From assembly GCF_031453675.1 (NCBI RefSeq), contig NZ_JAVIZX010000001.1, positions 2,564,001 through 2,628,000 on the forward strand: a DNA stretch of 64,000 nt, in the 5' to 3' direction. Positions 27,105 through 35,023 of the stretch are shown one piece after another; the first letter of the stretch is position 1; each line of letters begins with the position of its first letter. The translations under genes were made by a program, and so were the position numbers. The DNA is from Paracidovorax wautersii. GTDB lineage: Bacteria; Pseudomonadota; Gammaproteobacteria; Burkholderiales; Burkholderiaceae_C. The notes below the pieces were generated by a model. That model saw nothing but the letters and a program-made list of their open reading frames with translations, did not search any database and was not told the DNA's origin.

Positions 27105-28037
27105 ATGTTTTCTGCTGCCGTCTTCGCCTGGATCTGGATTCCCATCACCCTGTGGGCCGCCCTGGCTCAAACCGTGCGCAATGCCGCGCAGCGCACGCTG
27201 ACGGCCGAGCTGGGCACGCTTGCCGCCACGCTGGTGCGCTTTCTGTACGGGCTGCCGGTGGCGGCGGCCTGGGTGCTGGGCACCTGCGTGCTGGGCGACC
27301 GGCCCGGCCTGGTGCCCGTGTTCACCGGCACCTATGCCGCGTGGCTGGCGATGGGCGCGCTCACGCAGGTGGGCGCCACGGCGTTCCTGCTGCTGGCGAT
27401 GAAGGAGCGCAACTTCATCCTCGCCGTGGCGTACTCCAAGACCGAGGTGCTGCAGGTGGCGCTGTTCTCCACCGTGCTGCTGCATGAGCTGCCCGGCACC
27501 GTGGCGATGCTGGCCATGGCGGCCGCCACCCTCGGCGTGGTGCTGCTGTCGCTGCCGCGCAGCGGGCGCGTGGTGGTGGCCGGGCAGGGCGGCCAGGGGC
27601 GCATGGTGGCCTACGGCCTGGCTTCGGGCGCGTGCTTTGCGCTGGCGAGCGTGGGGTTCCGCGGCGCGTCGCTGGCCCTGGGCGAAGGCGTGCAGCCCTG
27701 GGTGTCGGCCGGCTGGGGCGTGCTGTGGGCGCAGCTGCTGCAGTCGGTGCTGCTGGGCGGCTGGCTGCTGGCCCGCCAGCCGGGCGTGGTGCAGGCCATC
27801 GGCCGGGCGTGGAAGCTCTCGGTGGTGGCGGGCACCATGGGCGGCATCGCGTCCATCGCCTGGTTCACCGCGTATGCCCTGCGCCCGGCGGCCGATGTGC
27901 GCACGCTGGGGCTCATCGAGGTGGTGTTCAGCTACCTGGTGTCGCGTCAGCTGTTCCGCGAACGGCTGTCGCGCGTGGAGAAGGCGGGCCTGCTGCTGGT
28001 GGTGGCGGGGCTGGTGGGCATCTGCCTGCAGTGGTGA
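27105..28037 (+). CDS. DMT-superfamily (EamA) transporter
   Basis: This 310-residue inner-membrane protein has about ten hydrophobic helices. EamA-type features include GALTQVGATAFLLLAMKERN and the second-half LRPAADVRTLGLIEVVFSYL with VEKAGLLLVVAGLVGICLQW. The substrate is unknown. The ATG at 27105 starts only 12 bases after the structured element copy 2, and the spacer TATAACCAGCGC lacks a Shine-Dalgarno match. Translation or transcription may therefore depend on the element. It is not closely similar to the DMT protein at 24258. Confidence 0.85.
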   Translation: MFSAAVFAWIWIPITLWAALAQTVRNAAQRTLTAELGTLAATLVRFLYGLPVAAAWVLGTCVLGDRPGLVPVFTGTYAAWLAMGALTQVGATAFLLLAMKERNFILAVAYSKTEVLQVALFSTVLLHELPGTVAMLAMAAATLGVVLLSLPRSGRVVVAGQGGQGRMVAYGLASGACFALASVGFRGASLALGEGVQPWVSAGWGVLWAQLLQSVLLGGWLLARQPGVVQAIGRAWKLSVVAGTMGGIASIAWFTAYALRPAADVRTLGLIEVVFSYLVSRQLFRERLSRVEKAGLLLVVAGLVGICLQW

Positions 28038-28086
28038 GCGGACAGCGCGGCGCCCCTTTACCGGGCGAGCATCAGCAACTCCTGGA

Positions 28087-28132
28087 TTGATAGCTTGAAG
28101 CGCTCATCCAGCAAGCGCCGACGGCCATTTTC
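28087..28132 (+). repeat. Small dispersed repeat
   Basis: ATTGATAGCTTGAAGCGCTC, then CCAGCAAGCGCCGACGGCC and ATTTT follow the family consensus almost completely. It lies 50 bases after the DMT stop codon. Confidence 0.7.
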
Positions 28133-28230
28133 CCTCTGAATCGCTACGTGCCGAAGATGTAACGAGCCACGTTTTCTGTGTGCAATCTGTCATCCTACGG
28201 GGCTGCTGCCACGTGGAGGTAAGTAACACG

Positions 28231-29229
28231 ATGACACATTTGACGAGACAAGCGATGGCCCCTCGCACCCGTTCCCACCAGCCCGTTCTGCGGGCGCTGC
28301 CGCGGTATGCCGCTGCGGCGTTACTTCTTCTGCTGGGCGCCGGCCTCTGGTCCACCGCCCGCGCCGAGACCGGCAAGCTCCTGCTGACCGGTGGCGTCAG
28401 CACCGTCAGCGGTTCGGCCGGCGGCGGCATCACGCCCTGGGCCGTGATCGGCACCCAGGCCACCGAGGGCGAGGTGGGCGTGAGCGCCTTTGCCACCCGC
28501 GTCGGCACGCTGGACTACGCCCTCAAGAGCTACGGCGCCGCCGTCGCGGTCCACGACCGGGTGGAAATCTCCGTGGCGCAGCAGGACTTCGACGCCGGCC
28601 CGGCCGTGGCGCTCAACGGCATCGCCCCCTTCGGCATCGAGCCCAAGCCGCACCTCAAGATGGACATCGTGGGCGTCAAGGTCAAGCTGCTGGGCGACGC
28701 CATCCTGGAGGCGCAGAGCCTCGTGCCCCAGATCGCCGTGGGCATCGAGCACAAGCGCCTGCGCCCGGGCTCGCTGGGCGGCGTGATGGACTTCCTGGGC
28801 GTGGACCGCTCCGGCACCGACTTCTACGTGAGCGCCACCAAGCTGCTGCTCGACAAGGGCCTGCTGCTGAGCGGCACGCTGCGCTACACCAAGGCCAACC
28901 AGAACGGGCTGCTCGGCTTCGGCGCGGCCACCCCGGGGCGCGACCGATACAGCCTGCAGCCCGAGATCTCGGTGGCCTACCTGCTGCGGCGCGACCTGGC
29001 CATCGGCGCCGAATACCGCTTCAAGCCCAACAACCTGCAGGCGCTGGGCACTGCCGCCGGCCTGGGCGATGCCCTGCGCGAGGACGACTGGAAGGACGTG
29101 TTCATCGCCTGGGCGCCCAGCAAGAACCTGTCGCTCACGCTGGCGTACGTGGACCTGGGCCGCATCGTGCCCGGCGTCGCGCCGCGCCGGCAGACCGGCT
29201 ACTACTTCTCCGCCCAAGCCGGGTTCTGA
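28231..29229 (+). CDS. DUF3034 family exported protein
   Basis: The 332-residue protein has a signal peptide ending near STARA-ET. The body is rich in amphipathic strands (KLLLTGGVSTVSGSAGGGIT at the start, RQTGYYFSAQAGF at the end), consistent with an outer-membrane beta-barrel with a terminal aromatic. It fits DUF3034, a family of unknown function in Proteobacteria. ATG 28231 is chosen because GTGGAGGTAAG lies just upstream and the signal peptide follows within reach. An exported truncated haemoglobin gene starts 71 bp downstream, so the two are likely one operon. Confidence 0.8.
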   Translation: MTHLTRQAMAPRTRSHQPVLRALPRYAAAALLLLLGAGLWSTARAETGKLLLTGGVSTVSGSAGGGITPWAVIGTQATEGEVGVSAFATRVGTLDYALKSYGAAVAVHDRVEISVAQQDFDAGPAVALNGIAPFGIEPKPHLKMDIVGVKVKLLGDAILEAQSLVPQIAVGIEHKRLRPGSLGGVMDFLGVDRSGTDFYVSATKLLLDKGLLLSGTLRYTKANQNGLLGFGAATPGRDRYSLQPEISVAYLLRRDLAIGAEYRFKPNNLQALGTAAGLGDALREDDWKDVFIAWAPSKNLSLTLAYVDLGRIVPGVAPRRQTGYYFSAQAGF

Positions 29230-29300
29230 GGCCGCACATGCCGACCGTGTCGCCCCTGCCGCCTTCGTCGCCCGCGCTGCCTGCCTCTCGGAGCCTTGCC

Positions 29301-29846
29301 ATGCGATCCCTGATGTCCGCCGCCCGCCGGGGCCTGATCGCCGGGTTGGCCTTGGCCTTGCCGGCCCTTGCCGTGGCGCAGCCGGCGCCCGCCGCTGTCA
29401 CCGCCGCGCCGGCGTCGGCCCCTGTCTCCACGGCCCCGCCGCCGCTGGGCAACGGCGCCGACAACGCCGGCATGACGCGCCCGGCGCCCGCCGGCCTGTA
29501 CCAGGCGCTGGGCGAGCGCGAGGGCATCGCCCGCATCATGGACGACCTGGTCAACCGCGCCATGGCGGACGCCCGCATCGGCCCGATCTTCAAGGACACC
29601 AAGGCGCAGGCGCTCAAGGACAGCCTCACCTTGCAGATCTGCGTGCTGGCCGGCGGCCCCTGCGTGTACGAGGGCGACAACATGAAGGCCGCCCACGCCG
29701 ACTTCGTGATCACCAAGGGCGACTTCAACCGGCTGGTGGAACTGCTGCAGTTCGCCATGGACGGGCAGAACGTGCCCTTCACGCAGCAGAACCGTCTGCT
29801 GGCGCTGCTGGCACCCATGCACGGCGACGTGATCACCCGCCGGTGA
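29301..29846 (+). CDS. Exported group-1-like truncated haemoglobin
   Basis: The 181-residue protein has a signal peptide (RRGLIAGLALALPALAVAQ), an Ala/Pro linker, then a truncated-globin fold from about residue 65. The proximal His is conserved at 132 (MKAAHADFVITKGDF) and the CD1 Phe at 97. The usual distal residues are not: by alignment to mycobacterial trHbN, Tyr B10 is Val84 and Gln E11 is Leu109, giving an apolar distal pocket. This argues against a classic oxygen-stabilising or NO-dioxygenase site. Location in the periplasm is unusual for this family. A longer start at 29238 is possible. It follows the DUF3034 gene. Confidence 0.78.
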   Translation: MRSLMSAARRGLIAGLALALPALAVAQPAPAAVTAAPASAPVSTAPPPLGNGADNAGMTRPAPAGLYQALGEREGIARIMDDLVNRAMADARIGPIFKDTKAQALKDSLTLQICVLAGGPCVYEGDNMKAAHADFVITKGDFNRLVELLQFAMDGQNVPFTQQNRLLALLAPMHGDVITRR

Positions 29847-29867
29847 ACGCCGCGGTCATTGCTGCAG

Positions 29868-29916
29868 ATTGAATAGCAGTCAGCGCTTTATCCATCAGCT
29901 CTGTAGGCCGAAAAGG
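29868..29916 (+). repeat. Small dispersed repeat
   Basis: ATTGAATAGCAGTCAGCGC, then TTATCCATCAGC and GTAGGCCGAAAA match the family order. It lies 22 bases after the haemoglobin stop codon, in the 144-bp gap before dinB. Confidence 0.65.
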
Positions 29917-29990
29917 CTTGAACCGTTGCGGAGGCGGGCCATTCCCCAGCGCCACGGCCGCGCCTGGTTGCCAGCGCCACAATAGCGGCT

Positions 29991-31262
29991 GTGACTGCGC
30001 CTGCCGATTCTTCTGCTGCCCCTGACTCCCCTGCGGCCACCGTCGTCAGTGCCCCTGCGCGGCCGCGCCGCATCGCGCACCTGGACATGGATGCGTTCTA
30101 TGCGTCCGTCGAGCTCTTGCGCTACCCGCAGCTCAAGGGGCTGGCGGTGGTCATCGGCGGCGGCCGGCGGGCGCAGGACGATGCGCTGCTGGCCGAATAC
30201 GGCCAGCTGGCCGACATCCCGGTGGCTGCCTTCCCGCGCCTGAAGGACTACGTGGGCCGCGGCGTCATCACCACGGCCACCTACCCGGCGCGGCAGTTCG
30301 GCGTGGGCTCGGCCATGGGCATGATGAAGGCCGCGCGTCTGTGTCCCGAGGCCATCCTGCTGCCCGTGGACTTTGCCGAGGTGCGGCGCTTCTCGCGCCG
30401 CTTCAAGGAGATCATCCTGTCCATCGCGCCGGTGATGGAAGACCGCGGCGTGGACGAGGTCTACATCGACTTCACCGACGTGCCCGGCGGCCAGCGCGAG
30501 GGGGGCCGCGTGTTGGCGCGGCTCATCCAGAAAAGCATCTTCGACGACACCGGCCTGACGTGCTCGCTGGGCGTGGCGCCCAACAAGCTCATCGCCAAGA
30601 TGGCGAGCGAGTTCAACAAGCCCAACGGCATCTCCATCGTCCGCGAGGGCGATCTGCAGACGCTGATCTGGCCGCTGGCCTGCCGCAAGATCAACGGCGT
30701 GGGTCCCAAGGCGGACGCCAAGCTGCAGGCCCTCGGCATCGAGACCATCGGCCAGCTGGCGGCCGAGCCGCGCGAGAGGCTGGTGCAGCACTTCGGCCGC
30801 TCGACCGGGGCGTGGCTGCACGAAGCCGCCTGGGGCCGGGACGACCGCCCGGTGGTGACGGAAAGCGAGCCCGTGTCGATGAGCCGCGAGACCACCTTCG
30901 ACCGCGACCTGCACGCCGTGCGCGACCGCGCCGAGCTGGGCCGCATCTTCACCGACCTGTGCGTGCGGGTGGCCGAGGACCTGCGCCGCAAGGGCTACAT
31001 GGGCAAGACCATCGGCATCAAGCTGCGCTTCGACGACTTCAAGATCGCCACGCGCGACCAGACCATCGACGTGTACACGCAGGATGCGGCCGTGATCCGC
31101 CGCGCGGCGGGGCTGTGCCTCAAGCGCGTGCCGCTGGACCGGCGTCTGCGCCTGCTGGGCGTGCGCGTCGGCAGCCTGCTGCCCGAAGACCAGGCCGCGC
31201 AGGCGCTGGAACCCCGCGGCGTGCCGTCTGGCGGAATCGGGACCAACGCCGTCTTGTTTTGA
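29991..31262 (+). CDS. dinB: DNA polymerase IV
   Basis: This 423-residue Y-family polymerase does error-prone translesion synthesis. The catalytic carboxylates are visible in HLDMDAFYASVE and in VDEVYIDFTDV. The thumb helix-hairpin-helix appears as KINGVGPKADAKLQALGIET, and the little finger follows through GIKLRFDDFKIATRDQTI. It is longer than the E. coli enzyme (351 residues), with an Ala/Pro-rich N-terminal extension. The start is GTG at 29991. The extreme C-terminus (NAVLF) is only loosely like a clamp-binding QLxLF motif. No LexA box is evident upstream. Confidence 0.92.
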   Translation: MTAPADSSAAPDSPAATVVSAPARPRRIAHLDMDAFYASVELLRYPQLKGLAVVIGGGRRAQDDALLAEYGQLADIPVAAFPRLKDYVGRGVITTATYPARQFGVGSAMGMMKAARLCPEAILLPVDFAEVRRFSRRFKEIILSIAPVMEDRGVDEVYIDFTDVPGGQREGGRVLARLIQKSIFDDTGLTCSLGVAPNKLIAKMASEFNKPNGISIVREGDLQTLIWPLACRKINGVGPKADAKLQALGIETIGQLAAEPRERLVQHFGRSTGAWLHEAAWGRDDRPVVTESEPVSMSRETTFDRDLHAVRDRAELGRIFTDLCVRVAEDLRRKGYMGKTIGIKLRFDDFKIATRDQTIDVYTQDAAVIRRAAGLCLKRVPLDRRLRLLGVRVGSLLPEDQAAQALEPRGVPSGGIGTNAVLF

Positions 31263-31273
31263 CCACTGCGGCG

Positions 31274-31289
31274 TTTGACGTGCGTCAAA
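31274..31289. promoter_or_regulatory. Perfect 16-bp palindrome, FNR/CRP-family-like site
   Basis: TTTGACGTGCGTCAAA is a perfect palindrome with TTGAC-N4-GTCAA geometry, as in binding sites of the FNR/Anr/FixK branch of the CRP superfamily. It lies 76 bases before the Aer-like receptor start. Oxygen-responsive control of aer genes by FNR-type regulators is known in other bacteria, so the placement makes sense. Confidence 0.5.
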
Positions 31290-31311
31290 CGCCATGCCGA
31301 TGGACACAGCG

Positions 31312-31348
31312 CTGAAATGTGAATTTCTATACTGAAAATCACATTCAG
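31312..31348. other. Inverted repeat in the chemoreceptor leader
   Basis: CTGAAATGTGA pairs with TCACATTCAG with one bulged base. The TGTGA and TCACA words are 16 bases apart rather than the 6 of a CRP site. It may act as an RNA hairpin just before the receptor gene. Confidence 0.4.
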
Positions 31349-31364
31349 AAACACCCCCTGTTCG

Positions 31365-32930
31365 ATGCGCGTCAACCTGCCTGTCACCCCGCACGAGTAC
31401 GACTATCCCGGCGAAGAGCTGCTCATGTCCACCACGGACGCCCAGGGCCGCATCACGCACTGCAATGCCGCCTTCATCCGCGTGAGCGGCTATACGGCGC
31501 AGGAGCTCATCGGCCAGCCGCACAACATCGTGCGCCACCCCGACATGCCGCCCGAGGCCTACCGCGACCTGTGGGCCACCGTGGGCCACGGCCGCAGCTG
31601 GACCGGCCTGGTGAAGAACCGGCGCAAGAACGGCGACCACTACTGGGTACGCGCCAGCGTCACGCCCATCGTGGCACAGGGCCAGCCGCGCAGCTACATG
31701 TCGGTGCGCGCCAAGCCCTCGCGCGAGGAGATCCAGGCGGCCGAGGCGCTGTATGCCCGCATCCGGGCCGAGCGCGAAGCCGGCCGCACCACCTTCCGCC
31801 TGCATGCGGGCCGCGTGCGCCGCACCGGCTGGCGCGATCTGCTGGGCAAGCTGCACCGCACCAGCATCACCCAGCGCCTGGGCGCCGCCCTGGGCGTGCT
31901 GCTGGCGCTGCTGCTGTTGCCGGGCGCGCTGGGCTGGCAGGGCGGGGCCGTATGGACGGCCCAGGCCTTGCTGGGCACGGCGCTGGCCGCGGGCATCGTG
32001 TGGCGCTGCCACCGCGGCATCGCCCGCGGCCTGGCGGACGCCAACCTGCTGGCGCGCGACATCGCGGGTTGCAACCTGGCCTCGGCCGTCAGCGGCGGTG
32101 CGCAAGGCCGCCATCCCATGGCCCTGCTGACCGAACGGCTGCAGCAGATCCAGACCAACCTGCGCGCCGTGGTGGGCGACGCGCGCGTGGAGATCGGCGG
32201 CTTCGGCGCCCTGTCTGCCGCCCTGGCGCAGGGCGCGCAGAACCTGTCGGAGCGCACCGAGTCGCAGGCCAGCAGTCTGCAGCAAACGGCGGCGTCGATG
32301 GAGGAGCTGTCCACCACCGTGCGCCACGCGGCCGACGCGGTGCAGCAGGTCTCGCAGCAGAGCGAGCACAGCGCCGACCTGGCGCGCCGCGGCGGCCAAG
32401 CCGTGGCCGAGGTGGGCCAGGTGATGCAGTCCATCGAGCAGTCGTCGCGCAAGATGGGGCAGATCATCGCCACCATCGAGGGCATCGCCTTCCAGACCAA
32501 CATCCTCGCGCTCAACGCCGCCGTCGAGGCCGCGCGTGCCGGCGAGCAGGGGCGGGGCTTTGCCGTGGTGGCGGGCGAGGTGCGGGCGCTGGCCCAGCGC
32601 AGCGCCACGGCCGCCGGCGAGATCCGCACGCTGATCGGCGAGTCGGGCGGGCACATCGCCCGCGGCGCCGGCCAGATGCAATCCGCCGGGCAGACCATCG
32701 GAGAGGTGGTGGATTCGGTGGCCTACGTGAACACGCTGATGGCGCAGATCGGCCAGGCGGCGCGCGAACAGTCGCAGGGCATCGCACAGGTGAACGGCGC
32801 CGTGGTGGACCTGGACCGCGTCACCCAGCAGAACGCCGCGCTGGTGCAGGAGTCGGCCGCGGCAGCATCCAGCGTGAACGGCAACGCCACCATGCTGGGA
32901 CGCACGCTGGCGGTGTTCACGCTGCCGTGA
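31365..32930 (+). CDS. Aer-like methyl-accepting chemotaxis protein with PAS domain
   Basis: This 521-residue receptor has an N-terminal PAS domain (about residues 15-120, [20 protein letters not shown] then [11 protein letters not shown]), like the FAD-binding PAS of the E. coli aerotaxis receptor Aer. A hydrophobic hairpin of two membrane segments lies at about residues 175-215. The cytoplasmic signalling domain has the conserved tip [21 protein letters not shown] paired inside-facing PAS suggests energy or oxygen taxis, although FAD binding is not proven. An FNR-like palindrome upstream agrees with oxygen-linked expression. A weak terminator lies at 33089. Confidence 0.88.
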   Translation: MRVNLPVTPHEYDYPGEELLMSTTDAQGRITHCNAAFIRVSGYTAQELIGQPHNIVRHPDMPPEAYRDLWATVGHGRSWTGLVKNRRKNGDHYWVRASVTPIVAQGQPRSYMSVRAKPSREEIQAAEALYARIRAEREAGRTTFRLHAGRVRRTGWRDLLGKLHRTSITQRLGAALGVLLALLLLPGALGWQGGAVWTAQALLGTALAAGIVWRCHRGIARGLADANLLARDIAGCNLASAVSGGAQGRHPMALLTERLQQIQTNLRAVVGDARVEIGGFGALSAALAQGAQNLSERTESQASSLQQTAASMEELSTTVRHAADAVQQVSQQSEHSADLARRGGQAVAEVGQVMQSIEQSSRKMGQIIATIEGIAFQTNILALNAAVEAARAGEQGRGFAVVAGEVRALAQRSATAAGEIRTLIGESGGHIARGAGQMQSAGQTIGEVVDSVAYVNTLMAQIGQAAREQSQGIAQVNGAVVDLDRVTQQNAALVQESAAAASSVNGNATMLGRTLAVFTLP

Positions 32931-33088
32931 GTGGCGGCCCCGGTCAGGGTCCCGCCCCTGCGGAAGGCATCGCCATCACGGCCACGGCGATGCCCGGACC
33001 GGAAACGTTTTGCTCCTGAATAAGGAGCTGGATGCTCTTGTCAAACAAGGATTTCAGGTTCGAATGCCATTGAAACCTTCGCACATCA

Positions 33089-33110
33089 AGCGCAGTGCGC
33101 TCTCTTTTTT
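33089..33110 (+). terminator. Candidate terminator after the chemoreceptor gene
   Basis: AGCGC, loop AGT and GCGCT are followed by CTCTTTTTT. The stem is short. Upstream, GCATCGCC pairs with GGCGATGC (32967-32993) as another hairpin in the same gap. Confidence 0.5.
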
Positions 33111-33132
33111 GAAGTAACCCGCAGCGCACCGG

Positions 33133-33978
33133 TTACTGCCGCGCCGTTCGCACGTTGGCCGGCAACTGCTGCGGGTGGCTGGTGCGCAGCGGGTTGATGT
33201 CCAGCCCGCCGCGGCGCGTGTAGCGGGCGTACACGGCCAGCTTGATGGGTTGGCAGCGCGTCCACACGTCCATGAAGATGCGCTCCACGCACTGCTCGTG
33301 GAATTCGTTGTGGTTGCGAAAGCTCACCAGGTATTTCAGCAGCCCTTCCTGGTCGATCTGCGGGCCGCTGTAGCGGATCTGCACGCTGCCCCAGTCCGGC
33401 TGGCCGGTGACCAGGCAGTTGCTCTTGAGCAGGTGGCTGACCAGCGTCTCGGTGACGGGCGCGTCGGTGTGGTTGGCTTTGAGCAGTTCGGGCGCGGGCG
33501 TGTACTGCGTGCACTCCACGTCCAGCCGGTCGAGCAGCAGGCCGTCCAGCTCGTGCACGGGCTCGCGGTCGAACAGCTCGGGCAGCAGCAGCTTCACGCC
33601 CACGCTGGACGCCTGCGCCGCGCCGCGCCAGGCGGCCTCGCTCAGGTCGGCCCGCAGGCGCGCCTGCACCTCGGCCGCATCGGCGAAGCGCGTGTTGTTG
33701 AAGCTGTTGAGGTAGAGCTTGAACGACTTGCTCTCGATGATGTTGGGCGTCTCGCAGGGCACGGTGATGTGCGCGATCGCCACCTGCGGCTTGCCGCGCG
33801 CATTCAGCCACGACAGCTCGAAGGCCGTCCACAGGTCGGCGCCGAAGAAGGGCGCCTGGCCGTCGATGCCGATCTCGGCCCGCTTGCCGACGCGCGGAAT
33901 GGGAAAGAGCAGCGAGGCGTCGTACTGGTCCACATAGGCCGAGGACTTGCCGAGCTGGGATTGTTCTGGGGTGTTCAT
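33133..33978 (-). CDS. queF: NADPH-dependent 7-cyano-7-deazaguanine reductase, type II
   Basis: QueF reduces preQ0 to preQ1 in the synthesis of the tRNA modification queuosine. The 281-residue protein is the long tandem-T-fold form, like the 282-residue E. coli enzyme. Catalytic Cys188 and Asp195 lie in [18 protein letters not shown], and the C-terminal part has [14 protein letters not shown] and [13 protein letters not shown]. The N-terminal half keeps [13 protein letters not shown], the QueF motif. ATG 33978 is chosen because homology starts at [15 protein letters not shown]; the in-frame sequence upstream is not conserved. It is convergent with the chemoreceptor gene. Confidence 0.95.
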   Translation of the reverse strand: MNTPEQSQLGKSSAYVDQYDASLLFPIPRVGKRAEIGIDGQAPFFGADLWTAFELSWLNARGKPQVAIAHITVPCETPNIIESKSFKLYLNSFNNTRFADAAEVQARLRADLSEAAWRGAAQASSVGVKLLLPELFDREPVHELDGLLLDRLDVECTQYTPAPELLKANHTDAPVTETLVSHLLKSNCLVTGQPDWGSVQIRYSGPQIDQEGLLKYLVSFRNHNEFHEQCVERIFMDVWTRCQPIKLAVYARYTRRGGLDINPLRTSHPQQLPANVRTARQ

Positions 33979-34265
33979 GGAGCGGGATCGGGTGAAGGCC
34001 GGCAATGGCTGAAGAAAAGGGGACGGCCCGGCAAAGGGGGGGCCGGGATGGCGTAATTGCGGCAGATCTGCCGCTTCTCCCGTGCAACGTGAGTCACGCT
34101 GGGCCACATCCGAGGTGTCTGCAACTCGCGTGGCCGTCGGGTCGCCATTGTCGTTGAGACCTGCCTTGAGCGCAGCTTGCCGCTCAATGGCGTGCGTCTC
34201 CGTTACGTGAGCATGCCTGCCGAGGGCATTGCGCCGGTCGCGAAAAGAATGGTTTTCTTGACTAT

Positions 34266-34294
34266 TTGACAAGTAAACATGACATCGATAAAGT
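34266..34294 (+). promoter_or_regulatory. Sigma-70-type promoter for the membrane protein/XRE pair
   Basis: TTGACA at 34266-34271 is a perfect -35 box, followed after exactly 17 bases by TAAAGT at 34289-34294. A second TTGAC at 34258 just upstream forms a short direct repeat that could be part of an operator for the XRE regulator. Confidence 0.6.
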
Positions 34295-34320
34295 CACGTC
34301 AACCTTACATGGAGTTGCCG

Positions 34321-34737
34321 ATGTCTGTTCTTGCCTCGCCGCGTTCTGCGGCTGTTTCTTCATCTACCCGGCGCTATGTGGTGCGCACAATGGGCTTCAT
34401 GGCCGCCTATTGCCTGCTGAACATGGCCGCGATCTTCGGCGTCTTCGATGCGTGGATCGGCACGCCGACGGGCTGGGTGCTGGCACTGGCGGTGGCGCTG
34501 CCGATCGCGGGCCAGGCCTGGGCCTTGCTGCGGTTGATCGTGGACAGCGATGAGTTCCTGCGCGTGCTGTGGGCCAAGCGCGTCATCTGGAGTGCCGGCG
34601 TGGTCATGGTGGTGTGCACGGCCTGGGGCTTTGGCGAGAGCTATGCCAATGCGCCGCACCTGAGCGCCTGGCTGATCTTTCCGCTGTTCTGGGCCGTCTC
34701 GGCCGTGGTGTGGCCCTTTGTGCGCTCCAGCCGCTGA
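34321..34737 (+). CDS. Small four-helix membrane protein of unknown function
   Basis: The 138-residue protein has four hydrophobic segments (TMGFMAAYCLLNMAAIFGVF, VLALAVALPIAGQAWALLRL, VIWSAGVVMVVCTAWGFG and AWLIFPLFWAVSAVVWPF). Its start, ATG 34321, is set by GGAG 6 bases upstream; in-frame ATGs at 34279 and 34309 lack such a site. I do not recognise a named family. It is followed after 8 bases by a small XRE regulator, so the two form a unit. Such pairs occur widely, and the regulator usually represses its own operon. Confidence 0.7.
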   Translation: MSVLASPRSAAVSSSTRRYVVRTMGFMAAYCLLNMAAIFGVFDAWIGTPTGWVLALAVALPIAGQAWALLRLIVDSDEFLRVLWAKRVIWSAGVVMVVCTAWGFGESYANAPHLSAWLIFPLFWAVSAVVWPFVRSSR

Positions 34738-34745
34738 GTGGGCCG

Positions 34746-34985
34746 ATGAAGAACCGCTTACGTGTGCTGCGCGCCGAAGCCGGCTGGACGCAGGCCCAGC
34801 TCGCCGAGCGCCTGGCCGTCTCCCGCCAGGCCGTGAATGCGCTGGAGGTGGAGAAGCACGATCCTTCGTTGGACCTGGCCTACCGCATCAGTGTGGTGTT
34901 CGGCCGGCCGGTCGAGGACATCTTCGAGAACCCGCACCGCCCGCCGGCTGAGGGGAGGAACCCCGGGCTCGGATCCGGTGGGTGA
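34746..34985 (+). CDS. Small XRE-family HTH regulator
   Basis: This 79-residue protein is essentially one Cro/CI-type helix-turn-helix (LRVLRAEAGWTQAQLAERLA, then VSRQAVNALEVEKHDPSLDL), followed by AYRISVVFGRPVEDIFE. This matches the compact YgzD/YozG-like regulators found next to small membrane proteins. It starts 8 bases after the stop of the four-helix membrane protein and probably controls the shared promoter at 34266. There is no effector domain. A toxin-antitoxin role is not supported by any toxin-like feature. Confidence 0.82.
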   Translation: MKNRLRVLRAEAGWTQAQLAERLAVSRQAVNALEVEKHDPSLDLAYRISVVFGRPVEDIFENPHRPPAEGRNPGLGSGG

Positions 34986-35023
34986 CGGAGCCGTGGCAAA
35001 GAGCACTGCAGCCGCGCGGCGTG

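Noticed and set aside
33046-33080. GGTTCGAATGCC resembling a tRNA T-loop
   Set aside because: No acceptor, D or anticodon stem can be drawn around it, and the flanking bases do not pair as a T-stem.
34321-34985. Toxin-antitoxin module
   Set aside because: The membrane protein is a four-helix protein with no toxin motif, and the XRE protein is the usual partner of such membrane proteins.
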